Source: Bacteroidales bacterium (GTDB taxonomy: Bacteria; Bacteroidota; Bacteroidia; Bacteroidales; UBA3663). Taken from it: DNA of 25,981 nt. A model generated the notes under the pieces. The model did no database searches and had not been told where the DNA came from. It was given only the letters and a program-made list of their open reading frames with translations. The DNA lies in the NCBI GenBank assembly GCA_016293065.1, contig JAEDEY010000024.1, forward strand, positions 1 to 25,981. Reading direction: 5' to 3'. The position numbers and the translations under genes were made by a program. Below, piece after piece: positions 7,911-15,719 of the stretch. The first letter of the stretch is position 1, and every line of letters starts with the position of its first letter.

Positions 7911-8141
7911 TTATTCAGCACAGCACTTAGTTGAATCACCACAACACTTAGTTGAATCGCCACAGCACTGAGTTGAATCACCACAGCACTGAGTTGAGTC
8001 ACCAGCGCAGCAAGATTCTGCAGCAACTGCCTCTACAACTTCAACAGCCTCCTCTGTTGCAGGAGCCTCAGACTTAGCTGAATTACATGAAGCAAATGAT
8101 ACTGCTACGAGTACACCTGCGAAAAGAACCAACTTCTTCAT
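7911..8141 (-). CDS. Small lipoprotein with CCGDST repeats
   Basis: A 76-residue protein. The start chosen at 8141 gives a normal signal (MKKLVLFAGVLVAVSFASC) whose lipidated cysteine would be C19; an upstream ATG at 8168 would only add nine residues before the signal. After an acidic Ala/Glu/Val spacer (20-42) the C-terminus is a near-perfect array of seven-residue units CCGDST(Q/K), with paired cysteines at 44-45, 52-53, 59-60, 66-67 and 73-74. The protein has its own promoter and terminator. Paired cysteines at regular spacing suggest metal binding or disulfide chemistry on the outside of the inner membrane or at the outer membrane, but no function is known to me. It is divergent from porT. 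Confidence 0.8.
   Translation of the reverse strand: MKKLVLFAGVLVAVSFASCNSAKSEAPATEEAVEVVEAVAAESCCAGDSTQCCGDSTQCCGDSTKCCGDSTKCCAE
7923..8006 (-). repeat. Four 21-bp tandem repeats inside the Cys-repeat gene
   Basis: Units at 7923-7943, 7944-7964, 7965-7985 and 7986-8006 are nearly identical and encode CCGDST(Q/K). The unit length is a whole number of codons, so copy number can change by slippage or recombination without breaking the frame. Confidence 0.9.
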
Positions 8142-8193
8142 TTTTTTGTTCAAATTAAAAAATAACACAATAACCTTTTTGTTTTTTGTACTG

Positions 8194-8201
8194 CAAAGTT
8201 A
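8194..8201 (-). promoter_or_regulatory. -7 box of the Cys-repeat lipoprotein gene
   Basis: TAACTTTG on the minus strand is an exact TAnnTTTG match, about 50 bases upstream of the chosen ATG. No clear -33 box is visible. Confidence 0.6.
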
Positions 8202-8275
8202 GAGATTTTTGATGCTGAATGATATATTTTTGCTAATTTTTGTCAATAAAATGCTTTTTTTAATTTTTTAACTCT

Positions 8276-8283
8276 TATATTTG
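8276..8283 (+). promoter_or_regulatory. -7 box of the porT promoter
   Basis: TATATTTG matches TAnnTTTG exactly and predicts a start near 8290, about 55 bases before the porT ATG. It is back to back with the promoter at 8194-8201, so the two genes share a control region of about 75 bases between boxes. Confidence 0.6.
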
Positions 8284-8345
8284 CAATGTGCAGTGAGTAA
8301 AATAATAGGTAAAACTGCTCTGATAGATAAAGAAATTAAAGACAA

Positions 8346-9029
8346 ATGAAAAGATTGCAACTAACGATATTTACCCTGCTGATGGTTTTGCCGATTATGG
8401 CTCAGAATCAGGTTATCAAGAATCTCCCATACATCGACCAAAGGCGGTTCCACTATGGTTTCGCTTTGGGTATAGGTATGGCAAATGTTTCGTTTGAGCA
8501 TACAGGAGAAGGTTGGTGTGCCGAATGTCCTGAGTTCAATCCAGGGTTCAGTGTCGGGCTGGTTGGAGATATGGCATTGACCGAATTCCTCAACCTACGA
8601 TGCTCCCCAACTCTGCATTTCGTCTCGCGTAAAGTTGCTTTCATCAACAACTTAGGTGATAATACCATAGAACAAGACCTCAAGAGCTGCAATATAGAGA
8701 TTCCTTTGAGTCTGAAGGTTTCCACTCGTCGCCTCAACAACTATCGTCCGTATGCCATTGCAGGAGCAAGCATCCAATACGACCTGTCGAAAGACAAGGA
8801 AACCCCGATTGTGTTCAAGCGTTTCGACTATTGTATCCATATCGGCATCGGCAGCGACACCTATCTGCCCTTCTTCAAGTTCTGTCCCGAACTTCGCTTC
8901 AACCTCGGACTTGCCGATATGATTGACCATAAGCGCAAAGGGCTCAAGGACGAGACTCTGATGCAATACACCAATGCGATTGCCAAAGCAAGAAACAAAA
9001 GCATTAGTCTAATACTATATTTCGAATAA
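8346..9029 (+). CDS. porT: PorT-like outer-membrane beta-barrel protein (type IX secretion)
   Basis: A 227-residue exported protein. The signal peptide covers about residues 1-19 with cleavage likely after IMA. The segment NLPYIDQRRFHYGFALGIGMAN (26-47) and the later SVGLVGDMALTEFLNLRCSPTLHF (69-92) are the pattern I associate with PorT, an outer-membrane beta-barrel needed for the type IX secretion system of Bacteroidetes. Alternating amphipathic strands and a C-terminal aromatic residue (LILYFE) fit a small barrel. The other type IX genes are not in this window, as is common because they are scattered. The next gene follows after 2 bases. A generic small barrel of the same fold is the alternative. 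Confidence 0.75.
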   Translation: MKRLQLTIFTLLMVLPIMAQNQVIKNLPYIDQRRFHYGFALGIGMANVSFEHTGEGWCAECPEFNPGFSVGLVGDMALTEFLNLRCSPTLHFVSRKVAFINNLGDNTIEQDLKSCNIEIPLSLKVSTRRLNNYRPYAIAGASIQYDLSKDKETPIVFKRFDYCIHIGIGSDTYLPFFKFCPELRFNLGLADMIDHKRKGLKDETLMQYTNAIAKARNKSISLILYFE

Positions 9030-9031
9030 GA

Positions 9032-10444
9032 ATGAGCAATTACATTTTTCCCATCTGTTGCCTTGTGGCAGCATGTTCTTGTTCGGTGAACAAGAACGCG
9101 AGTGACGAACTTACAAAGCCTGAGTTGAAGCCACGACTCGTAGTCATGACCGACATTGGTCCAGCAGACGTTGAGCCAGACGACAACGAGTCGGCTGTGC
9201 GTCTGCTCTCGTACGCCGACCGTTTTGAAATCGAGGCTATATGCACTACCATTGGCTGGAACTGCGACCCTTATCCTGAAGAATGGGCAGAATATCTCAC
9301 TCGCGTGGTCGATGCTTACGAGACAGATGTCACCAACCTCATGAAACGCTCTAAGCAAGAGGGTCACATGACCCTTGACGAAGAAAACTCGTTGCCTCAG
9401 AAGATTGGTTATTGGCCAAGTGCTGAATACATCCGCAGTCGCTGTATGATGGGCAGCAAGCATGCCGGCATCGGTGTGATTGGCGAAGGCAATGACTCGG
9501 AAGGCAGCGAGATGCTCATCCGTCTTGCCGATGAAGACGACGACCGTCCTATCTGGGTGACTTCGTGGGGTGGGTCGAATACCTTAGCTCAAGCGATATG
9601 GAAGGTGCAGCAGACGCGCACTCCAGAGGAATTGAAGAAGTTCCTGCAGAAATTCCGCATCTACACCATCACCGACCAAGACATGCAATGGTCGATGCGC
9701 ATGCAGCGCGACTATAGCTCACACATGTGGATGCGCAAGGAGTTCAAGGATGATCTGAAGTTCGTGTGGGACGAATCGGCATGGCTCAACCAGAATGCTC
9801 TCGGTGTGCAGAACTGGGACAAGTATGCCTCTCTCATACAAGGCAAGGGTGAGATGGGTAATGTTTATCCAAAATATCTGTGGGGCGTGGAGGGAGATAC
9901 TCCAAGTTTCCTCAATGTGATGCCCAATGGCTTGAACGACCCAGAGGATCCGACACAGGTAGGTTGGGGCGGCTATCACGTCTTCGGTCTCTCTCCCGAC
10001 AGCATCACATTCTCGTGGACCAACTGGGCAGAGCCTGTCAAGAGTGCTTCTGACGCATACGAGAAGAAGTTCTATCCAGACGAGTTCAACGACTTTGCTG
10101 CCCGCATGGCATGGGCAGAGAGTGGCACAGGCAACACCAATCCCGTGGTCATTGTCAATGGCTACAAGGGCATTGCTCCTATATATATAAATGTACGTGC
10201 GGGCGAAACCATCACTCTTGATGCTTCAGAGTCTTATGACCCCGAAGACGACAATCTATCTTTCTCTTGGTGGGTGCAGAATGAGATAAGTTCTCCTGTC
10301 TTGATCTCCGAACCATCGGCCAAGACCATCACGGTGACTATACCAGAAAACGCCACTGGCAAGACCCACATCGTGTGTGAGGTGCATGACAATGGCGCTT
10401 TCAATCTTGTATCTTATCGGCGAATCATTATTCGTACGGAGTAA
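9032..10444 (+). CDS. DUF1593 lipoprotein (nucleoside-hydrolase-like, with Ig-like C-terminus)
   Basis: A 470-residue lipoprotein with lipobox LVAAC (C15). The main domain starts with VVMTDIGPADVEPDDNESAV (about 37-56), an Asp cluster like the calcium site of inosine-uridine nucleoside hydrolases, to which DUF1593 proteins are related. IWVTSWGGSNTLAQAIW (about 174-190) is typical of DUF1593. The last ~100 residues form an Ig/PKD-like beta domain (VRAGETITLDASESYDPEDD), as in the Sde182-type proteins reported to bind cellulose. A role in handling glycans at the surface is plausible but the substrate is unknown. It is probably co-transcribed with porT (2-base gap) and overlaps the opposite pepP gene by 17 bases at the 3' ends. 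Confidence 0.87.
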   Translation: MSNYIFPICCLVAACSCSVNKNASDELTKPELKPRLVVMTDIGPADVEPDDNESAVRLLSYADRFEIEAICTTIGWNCDPYPEEWAEYLTRVVDAYETDVTNLMKRSKQEGHMTLDEENSLPQKIGYWPSAEYIRSRCMMGSKHAGIGVIGEGNDSEGSEMLIRLADEDDDRPIWVTSWGGSNTLAQAIWKVQQTRTPEELKKFLQKFRIYTITDQDMQWSMRMQRDYSSHMWMRKEFKDDLKFVWDESAWLNQNALGVQNWDKYASLIQGKGEMGNVYPKYLWGVEGDTPSFLNVMPNGLNDPEDPTQVGWGGYHVFGLSPDSITFSWTNWAEPVKSASDAYEKKFYPDEFNDFAARMAWAESGTGNTNPVVIVNGYKGIAPIYINVRAGETITLDASESYDPEDDNLSFSWWVQNEISSPVLISEPSAKTITVTIPENATGKTHIVCEVHDNGAFNLVSYRRIIIRTE

Positions 10445-11867
10445 AGGTTCCGTTCTTGCAAGCGAGAATCTCCTCAATATCCACAGGCTTTCGCAATCCG
10501 AGATGGCGTGAGCCTGTTTCTGTTATGAGATAGTCTTCTTCGTTACGCATACCGCCGAAGTCCTTCCATGCTTCGAGCTTGTCGTAGCAGATAAAGTCGG
10601 AGAACTTTCCAGCAGCCTTCCATTGGTCGATGAGTTCTGGAATGAAATAGATGCCTGGCTCAACGGTGAACACAAACCCTGGCTCGAGTGTACGGCCAAG
10701 ACGGAGAGAACGGAAACCAAAACGTGAGTCTTTCTGAGCGCCACGAGGATAACCTACATAGACCTCGCCATAGTTCTCCATGTCGTGAACGTCCATTCCC
10801 ATCATGTGACCGAGTCCATGAGGCATGAACATTGCCACTGCGCCAGCCTCAGCTGCTTCCATGGCATCGCCCTTCATCAAGCCAAGAGCCTTAAGTCCTT
10901 CTGCAATCTTTGCCCATACTGCCACATGAACCTCTCGATAGGTGATGCCAGGACGTATCATTGTTGTGGCTGTCTTATAACTGTTGATGAGCACATTATA
11001 CACATCCTTCTGACGAGAAGTATAGTCGGCACCCACAGGCATGGTAGTAGTGAGGTCTCCTGCATAGTGCATCTCGTTCTCGGCACCCGCGTCAAGCAGC
11101 AACAGGTCGCCATCGTTCAAGATGTGGATATAGCCATGATTGTGGAGAGTCTGTCCGTGGCTTGTGGCAATAGTTGGGAACGAATAGTAGTATCCCTCGC
11201 GCAATGCCACTTCCATCACAGCAGCAGCAATGTCCTTCTCGTTCATGCCAGGCTGCACCATCTGTACCGCCTTGCAATGCATCTTGACAGTGATGTTGAT
11301 AGCTTTCTCGATCTCGGCAATCTCTTCTGAAGCCTTATGATTACGCATGTCAGCAACATTGTAGCACATTTCGAGCGAAGGAGTTGCCACAGGCATTCCA
11401 GCCACAAAAGCATCGCCTGCTGCAGTGTTGACTGGTACGCCAAGGAGTTCCTGAAGCCAGAGGATGGTGTGTCCGCGATATGGAGGAATGAAATGTATAG
11501 GCTGCTTCTTCGACTTTGCCGCATTGATATAGTTGGCGAGTTCCGACATCGGAAGTGTCTCTGTCACTCCCACAGCGGCACATTTCTCTGCAATGGTTGG
11601 CTGCACACCTGTCCAGATGATATCGTCGATGGTGAGTTCGTCGCCAAAGACTATTGTCTTGTTGTTGTCGATGTCGATTACTGCTGCAAGTCCCTCATAG
11701 TCCAAGCCAAAAAAATAAAGGAAGGTGCTATCCTGGCGGAACTGATAGTTGTTGTCGGGATAGTTGAAACTTGCAATTCCATTACCAAGGAACAGGAGCA
11801 AACCGCCACCCATTGCCTTCTCGATGCGGGCTCTGCGAGCCTCATAGATTTCTTTTGAAAAAGCCAT
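10428..11867 (-). CDS. pepP: Xaa-Pro aminopeptidase (M24 family, aminopeptidase P)
   Basis: Cleaves the N-terminal residue from peptides with proline in second position, using two metal ions. The 479-residue protein has the aminopeptidase P N-terminal domain (about 1-130) and the pita-bread catalytic domain. All five metal ligands can be placed: D259 (LLDAGAE), D271 (AGDLTT), H354 (HGLGH), E403 (TVEPGIYF) and E444 (RNEEDYLIT). No signal peptide is present, so it is cytoplasmic. Repeat C occupies its leader, 15 to 73 bases upstream of the ATG. Its 3' end overlaps the DUF1593 gene. Confidence 0.95.
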   Translation of the reverse strand: MAFSKEIYEARRARIEKAMGGGLLLFLGNGIASFNYPDNNYQFRQDSTFLYFFGLDYEGLAAVIDIDNNKTIVFGDELTIDDIIWTGVQPTIAEKCAAVGVTETLPMSELANYINAAKSKKQPIHFIPPYRGHTILWLQELLGVPVNTAAGDAFVAGMPVATPSLEMCYNVADMRNHKASEEIAEIEKAINITVKMHCKAVQMVQPGMNEKDIAAAVMEVALREGYYYSFPTIATSHGQTLHNHGYIHILNDGDLLLLDAGAENEMHYAGDLTTTMPVGADYTSRQKDVYNVLINSYKTATTMIRPGITYREVHVAVWAKIAEGLKALGLMKGDAMEAAEAGAVAMFMPHGLGHMMGMDVHDMENYGEVYVGYPRGAQKDSRFGFRSLRLGRTLEPGFVFTVEPGIYFIPELIDQWKAAGKFSDFICYDKLEAWKDFGGMRNEEDYLITETGSRHLGLRKPVDIEEILACKNGTFTPYE

Positions 11868-11882
11868 AGTATTTTAATATTT

Positions 11883-11940
11883 GGGAGTTAATAGGAATTA
11901 ACGGGAGTTTCCGTTTTGCTCAAGGAGTTAACGGACAAAT
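11883..11940. repeat. Intergenic repeat C, pepP leader
   Basis: Units in a strict 10-base register lie at 11883 (GGGAGTTAAT), 11893 (AGGAATTAAC), 11903 (GGGAGTTTCC), and 11923 (AGGAGTTAAC), with a diverged unit at 11913. The end GGAGTTAACGGACAAAT (11924-11940) is the exact reverse complement of 4630-4646 in the asd leader. It lies 15 bases upstream of the pepP ATG. Confidence 0.8.
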
Positions 11941-12004
11941 GAAATCAATATACATATATTTACTAATTTATTACCCTCGCTTCCCATTTTCTGTTTTAGT
12001 ACTA

Positions 12005-13396
12005 TTAATCATTCCACTCATAGCATCCTATTGAAGGAGGTTTTTGCCATTCTTTTCCATCAATATCCGATCTCTGAGAAGAAGCACTGTCTGTAGTTCC
12101 TGCGCCTTTGGCTGCCGACTCGTCGGTCAGATGGAAGTCGTAGGTGTAGTTCTTATCGTCAATGAGCAAGAACCCAGGTTCGGTATTCCACAACGTGCCC
12201 ATAAACTGCTCGTCGTCGGTTCCATCGGCATGTATCAGGCAGTGATCGAAGCGATAGTTGAATATGCTGTCGCCTTGCTCTGGACGATGATAGTCAAGGC
12301 AGATGTCGGGACAGAATTTCCTGCCCCAGATGATAGTATTGACAAAGTCGCATTGCAGGAGAGGAACACTGACGTTGTTGAGCGTATCTCGGTTTGACAG
12401 TCTCAGTGCCTCCTGAGTAATCGATGCCGCAAAGTTATAGTTTGCCAATGTGCAATGAACCACTGCCGACTCTCCTCCAACGATGTCGAGCAGACTGCCT
12501 GCAGCATTCGACAGTTCGCAGTTCTCAAAGCGAGTTCGGGCATCAACCGCAGTAATCAGGTTGCCATCCGAGTTCTTGATGCGGCAGTTAGTGAAATCTG
12601 CTTCCGACTCTACCCAGATGCCATCACTCATGCCTCGGATATTGGCATACTCAAAGCTGTTGCCACGGCTCTGTCGCCTCATATAAAGACTGCCCCATTG
12701 CGAAGGCAAGTTGTCGTATGGGAGGTTATCGAACATATTGTCGGTTCTGTCGCCCCTTATCGTCACCGGACGGGTGATAGTGCCTTGTGCTTTCAACGAG
12801 CCATAGACGATGATATTAGCCTTATCATGCAGATAGAGCGTAGTGCTGTCGGTCAAGGTCAACACAACACCTTCAGCAATCACCAAGCTGTCGTAGATCT
12901 GTATTTCGCCAGCCTTGTCCCACACTTCATTGGTCGTTACTGTATAGCCTTGCAGCCGTCTGACATCCTTGCTCACTGCATCGAGCACGATGGTTGTGGT
13001 CTTGCCATTGCACAATACATCGACGTAATCCAGATGACGCTGTGTGCCCAAGCCTTTCTGTGGAAATGTTGCCTCGACAAACATAAACAGCGAATCGCCC
13101 GACGAGATGCGCAGCAGGTCGCTGTTGGCGAACGACGTGCCGTTCATGCCATCGACATTCATCCTAAAGCCTGAAGCCGGAGCATTGCGCAGCACTATAG
13201 ACGTCAGTTTCAGCTCCTTGCTGTTGGGGTTGTAGAGCTTGAGCTGATAAGTAGGCGAGCTATTGTCAGCCAACAATGTACCGAGATGAAGCGTGTCGGT
13301 CGATGCGACAGGCTGAGCGTCACTTCCCGTGGCAAAGTCATCGTCACAGGAAACGAGCAAAAACATCGTCATCAATATCAGCACAATATTCTTCAT
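12005..13396 (-). CDS. Right-handed beta-helix lipoprotein
   Basis: A 463-residue lipoprotein with lipobox LLVSC (C17). Residues about 35-135 form a beta-sandwich-like N-terminal region. Residues about 165-390 show the short, strand-rich repeats of a right-handed parallel beta-helix (EYANIRGMSDGIWVESEADF, then FTNCRIKNSDG and FENCELSNAAG). The end, with DSASSQRSDIDGKEW and IGCYEW, resembles the C-terminus of surface proteins described as choice-of-anchor Q. Such folds often bind or cut polysaccharides, but no catalytic set is evident, so a binding or structural role at the cell surface is as likely. It overlaps the preceding gene by 4 bases (ATGA), so translation is coupled. Confidence 0.85.
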   Translation of the reverse strand: MKNIVLILMTMFLLVSCDDDFATGSDAQPVASTDTLHLGTLLADNSSPTYQLKLYNPNSKELKLTSIVLRNAPASGFRMNVDGMNGTSFANSDLLRISSGDSLFMFVEATFPQKGLGTQRHLDYVDVLCNGKTTTIVLDAVSKDVRRLQGYTVTTNEVWDKAGEIQIYDSLVIAEGVVLTLTDSTTLYLHDKANIIVYGSLKAQGTITRPVTIRGDRTDNMFDNLPYDNLPSQWGSLYMRRQSRGNSFEYANIRGMSDGIWVESEADFTNCRIKNSDGNLITAVDARTRFENCELSNAAGSLLDIVGGESAVVHCTLANYNFAASITQEALRLSNRDTLNNVSVPLLQCDFVNTIIWGRKFCPDICLDYHRPEQGDSIFNYRFDHCLIHADGTDDEQFMGTLWNTEPGFLLIDDKNYTYDFHLTDESAAKGAGTTDSASSQRSDIDGKEWQKPPSIGCYEWND

Positions 13397-13905
13397 CTGG
13401 TCACGTTTACTGTCACACCATCCATAAGCCGCTGGGCTCTATATCGGCGCAATATGAGTTTCTCGGAATTGGCAGGGCCAGCCGTAGGAGCAGGAGAACC
13501 CCAGAATACTGCGCCAAATTCAGAGGCACAAGTGGGGCAAGCAGCTGTAAAGCCATCGTCATTTATTGTGATGCGGCTCACTTTCGCTCCTGTCTTGCCT
13601 TCCGAGAAACAATATGGGCAAGCGAGGTCAAAGGCATGGAAGGCTCCTTCGTAGTTCTGAAGTATCAGCAATCCGCCCAAGCCAATCACATCACTTGCCG
13701 CGAGGTTTCTTTTGTCATATACCCTCACATATCCGCCCTGACAGTCCAGTCCCACCTGTTCTGTCTGCTGCAAATAAGCGTTGACAAGCGTCGCATTACA
13801 GCTATAGTGAACATTATATTCAGGGATCACACTGTCGGTCACATCGCCTTTGCACGAAGTGAGCGCCACAACGGCACACAATAATATCCTGAGGGTCTTA
13901 AACAT
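13393..13905 (-). CDS. Rieske-like lipoprotein with four-cysteine site
   Basis: A 170-residue lipoprotein with lipobox ALTSC (C18). The C-terminal part follows the Rieske layout: a first metal loop LACPYCFSEG (95-103), a strand-turn stretch, and a second loop AACPTCASEFG (121-131), followed by GSPAPTAGPANSEKLILRRY, which is like the segment after box 2 in Rieske ferredoxins. The usual C-x-H and C-x-x-H ligands are replaced by CxxC pairs (C96, C99, C123, C126). That would suit a mononuclear iron or zinc site rather than a normal 2Fe-2S cluster. It starts 4 bases after argH and overlaps the beta-helix lipoprotein gene by 4 bases. The fold is inferred from spacing and surrounding residues. Confidence 0.75.
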   Translation of the reverse strand: MFKTLRILLCAVVALTSCKGDVTDSVIPEYNVHYSCNATLVNAYLQQTEQVGLDCQGGYVRVYDKRNLAASDVIGLGGLLILQNYEGAFHAFDLACPYCFSEGKTGAKVSRITINDDGFTAACPTCASEFGAVFWGSPAPTAGPANSEKLILRRYRAQRLMDGVTVNVTR

Positions 13906-13909
13906 AACT

Positions 13910-15241
13910 TTATTTCACCAGTTTCTCGACAGCCTTATCGACTTTCTCGAAGTTGAACGACTTGACCACATCATCCATGAGGGCGCAGATGCGATCGTTG
14001 CAGAGGTTGCCGATTGATCCTTCGTGTGTGTGAGCCACGCTCTTGGTTGGGGTGAACTTGCCAGCCTCGATGTCGAGTCCCACTTTCTTGTATGCATCGC
14101 GGAACGGCATACCATTGGTAGCCAGACGGTTTACCTCCTCGACCGAGAACATCAGATCGTAGCGCGAATCGTCGAGGATGTGTTCGTTGACAGTGATATG
14201 CTCAAGCATGAGAGTTACCATGCGCAAGCAGTCTTTCAGCTCGTCGAAGGTTGGCAGGAACACCTCCTTGATGATCTGAAGGTCACGGAAATAGCCCGAT
14301 GGCAGATTGTTCATGATGAGCATGATCTGCTCAGGCACAGCCTGTATTTTGTTGCACTTGGCACGTGTAAGCTCAAATACATCAGGGTTCTTCTTGTGAG
14401 GCATGATGCTCGAGCCCGTGGTAAATGCGTCGTGGAGCTTGATAAAGCCGAAGTTCTGACTTGAATACATACAAGCGTCGAAGGCGAGCTTTGCCAATGT
14501 TGCGGCTATTCCTCCGAGAGCCTGAGCCACAATGCGTTCGCTCTTGCCTCGTCCCATCTGTGCATACACGACGTTATAGTCCATCGAGTCGAAGCCAAGC
14601 AAGTCGGTTGTCATTTGGCGGTTAAGAGGGAACGACGAGCCATAACCAGCTGCACTTCCCAACGGATTGCGGTTCACTACCTTGTATGCGGCATTGAGCA
14701 CAGTGAGGTCATCGACCAGTCCCTCTGCGTATGCGCCAAACCAAAGACCGAACGACGAAGGCATTGCCACCTGAAGATGTGTATAGCCTGGCATCAGCAC
14801 GTTCTTATACTTCTCGCTCTGCTGGACGAGCATGTTGAAAAGCTCTACGGTAAGACGAGTGATTTCCTGGAGCTCGTGGCGCATATATAGTTTCAGATCT
14901 ACCAACACCTGGTCGTTGCGGCTGCGTCCGCTGTGAATCTTCTTGCCTACATCGCCCAAACGGCGTGTGAGAATCAGTTCCACTTCCGAGTGTACGTCCT
15001 CAATGCCTTCTTCTATCTCGAAGTTTCCTGCAACAGCATCGGCATAGATCTTCTTCATCTCGGCAAGGAGTACGTCAAGTTCGTCTTTCTCGAGCAGTCC
15101 GATGCTTTCGAGCATTGTGATATGAGCCATCGAACCAAGCACGTCAAATGGTGCAAGATAGAGATCCATTTCTCTATCTCGACCAATAGTATAGCGTTCG
15201 ATGTCTTTATCTATCTTGACAGATTTTTCCCAAAGTTTCAT
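13910..15241 (-). CDS. argH: Argininosuccinate lyase
   Basis: Splits argininosuccinate into arginine and fumarate, the last step of arginine synthesis. The 443 residues match the fumarase/aspartase superfamily. Key marks are HSGRSRNDQV (103-112), the catalytic histidine region GYTHLQ with H155, and the signature loop GSSIMPHKKNPDVFE (276-290) with the catalytic serine. The gene begins 1 base after the SRPBCC-like gene and is followed after 4 bases by the Rieske-like lipoprotein gene, so it sits in the middle of an operon that begins with pyrE. No other arginine gene is nearby. Confidence 0.97.
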   Translation of the reverse strand: MKLWEKSVKIDKDIERYTIGRDREMDLYLAPFDVLGSMAHITMLESIGLLEKDELDVLLAEMKKIYADAVAGNFEIEEGIEDVHSEVELILTRRLGDVGKKIHSGRSRNDQVLVDLKLYMRHELQEITRLTVELFNMLVQQSEKYKNVLMPGYTHLQVAMPSSFGLWFGAYAEGLVDDLTVLNAAYKVVNRNPLGSAAGYGSSFPLNRQMTTDLLGFDSMDYNVVYAQMGRGKSERIVAQALGGIAATLAKLAFDACMYSSQNFGFIKLHDAFTTGSSIMPHKKNPDVFELTRAKCNKIQAVPEQIMLIMNNLPSGYFRDLQIIKEVFLPTFDELKDCLRMVTLMLEHITVNEHILDDSRYDLMFSVEEVNRLATNGMPFRDAYKKVGLDIEAGKFTPTKSVAHTHEGSIGNLCNDRICALMDDVVKSFNFEKVDKAVEKLVK

Positions 15242-15242
15242 C

Positions 15243-15701
15243 TTAGTACGGAATACGAGTTAATGCTTCTGCTATCTGATCGGCAACACCATCAAGCTTG
15301 CTTCCCACCATAGGCTTGAGGAAGAACGGAATATCGACATCGAGAGTGACCTTCACTTTTGTCTCGTAAGGAGCAGTGCCTATGAGCTGAATCCATAGCG
15401 TTGCTGCCACCGGCGATTTGTCGGCAGCAAACTTGATGGTCTTGATTGGCTCGCGGTCGATAATCTTGACACACACAGGCATACCCTGAAGAGTGCACGA
15501 GGCAGTATCCTCCGTGAAGGCGATGTCCGAGATTGTCACCTTACCCTTGCTCACCTCATCGAATTTCTCTTTTATCATCGACTTCTGTTCAGGGGTGAGT
15601 CGGTCTTTCATTGTCTGCAACTGGCTAAGGTCGCTCAAGCGAGCATAGACATTAGCCTGGGCAGCATATATTGTTTTTACCTGACTTTCGTATCTTGACA
15701 T
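15243..15701 (-). CDS. SRPBCC-like small protein
   Basis: A 152-residue cytoplasmic protein without signal or membrane segments. It begins like START/SRPBCC (polyketide cyclase) proteins of Bacteroidetes (SRYESQVKTIYAAQANVYARLSDL, a strand followed by the first helix). The strand-rich middle with WIQLIGTAPYETKVKVTLDVDIP and the C-terminal helix (KLDGVADQIAEALTRIPY) complete the helix-grip pattern. These proteins have a hydrophobic ligand pocket; the ligand is unknown. It lies between pyrE (18-base gap) and argH (1-base gap), so it is co-expressed with nucleotide and arginine synthesis genes. Confidence 0.75.
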   Translation of the reverse strand: MSRYESQVKTIYAAQANVYARLSDLSQLQTMKDRLTPEQKSMIKEKFDEVSKGKVTISDIAFTEDTASCTLQGMPVCVKIIDREPIKTIKFAADKSPVAATLWIQLIGTAPYETKVKVTLDVDIPFFLKPMVGSKLDGVADQIAEALTRIPY

Positions 15702-15719
15702 TTTCTAATCTACAATTAA

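Noticed and set aside
7796..8026. Open frame encoding repeated V-I-Q-L-S units
   Set aside because: It is the same 21-bp repeat of the Cys-repeat gene read in another frame on the same strand; the real frame has a signal peptide, lipobox, promoter and terminator.
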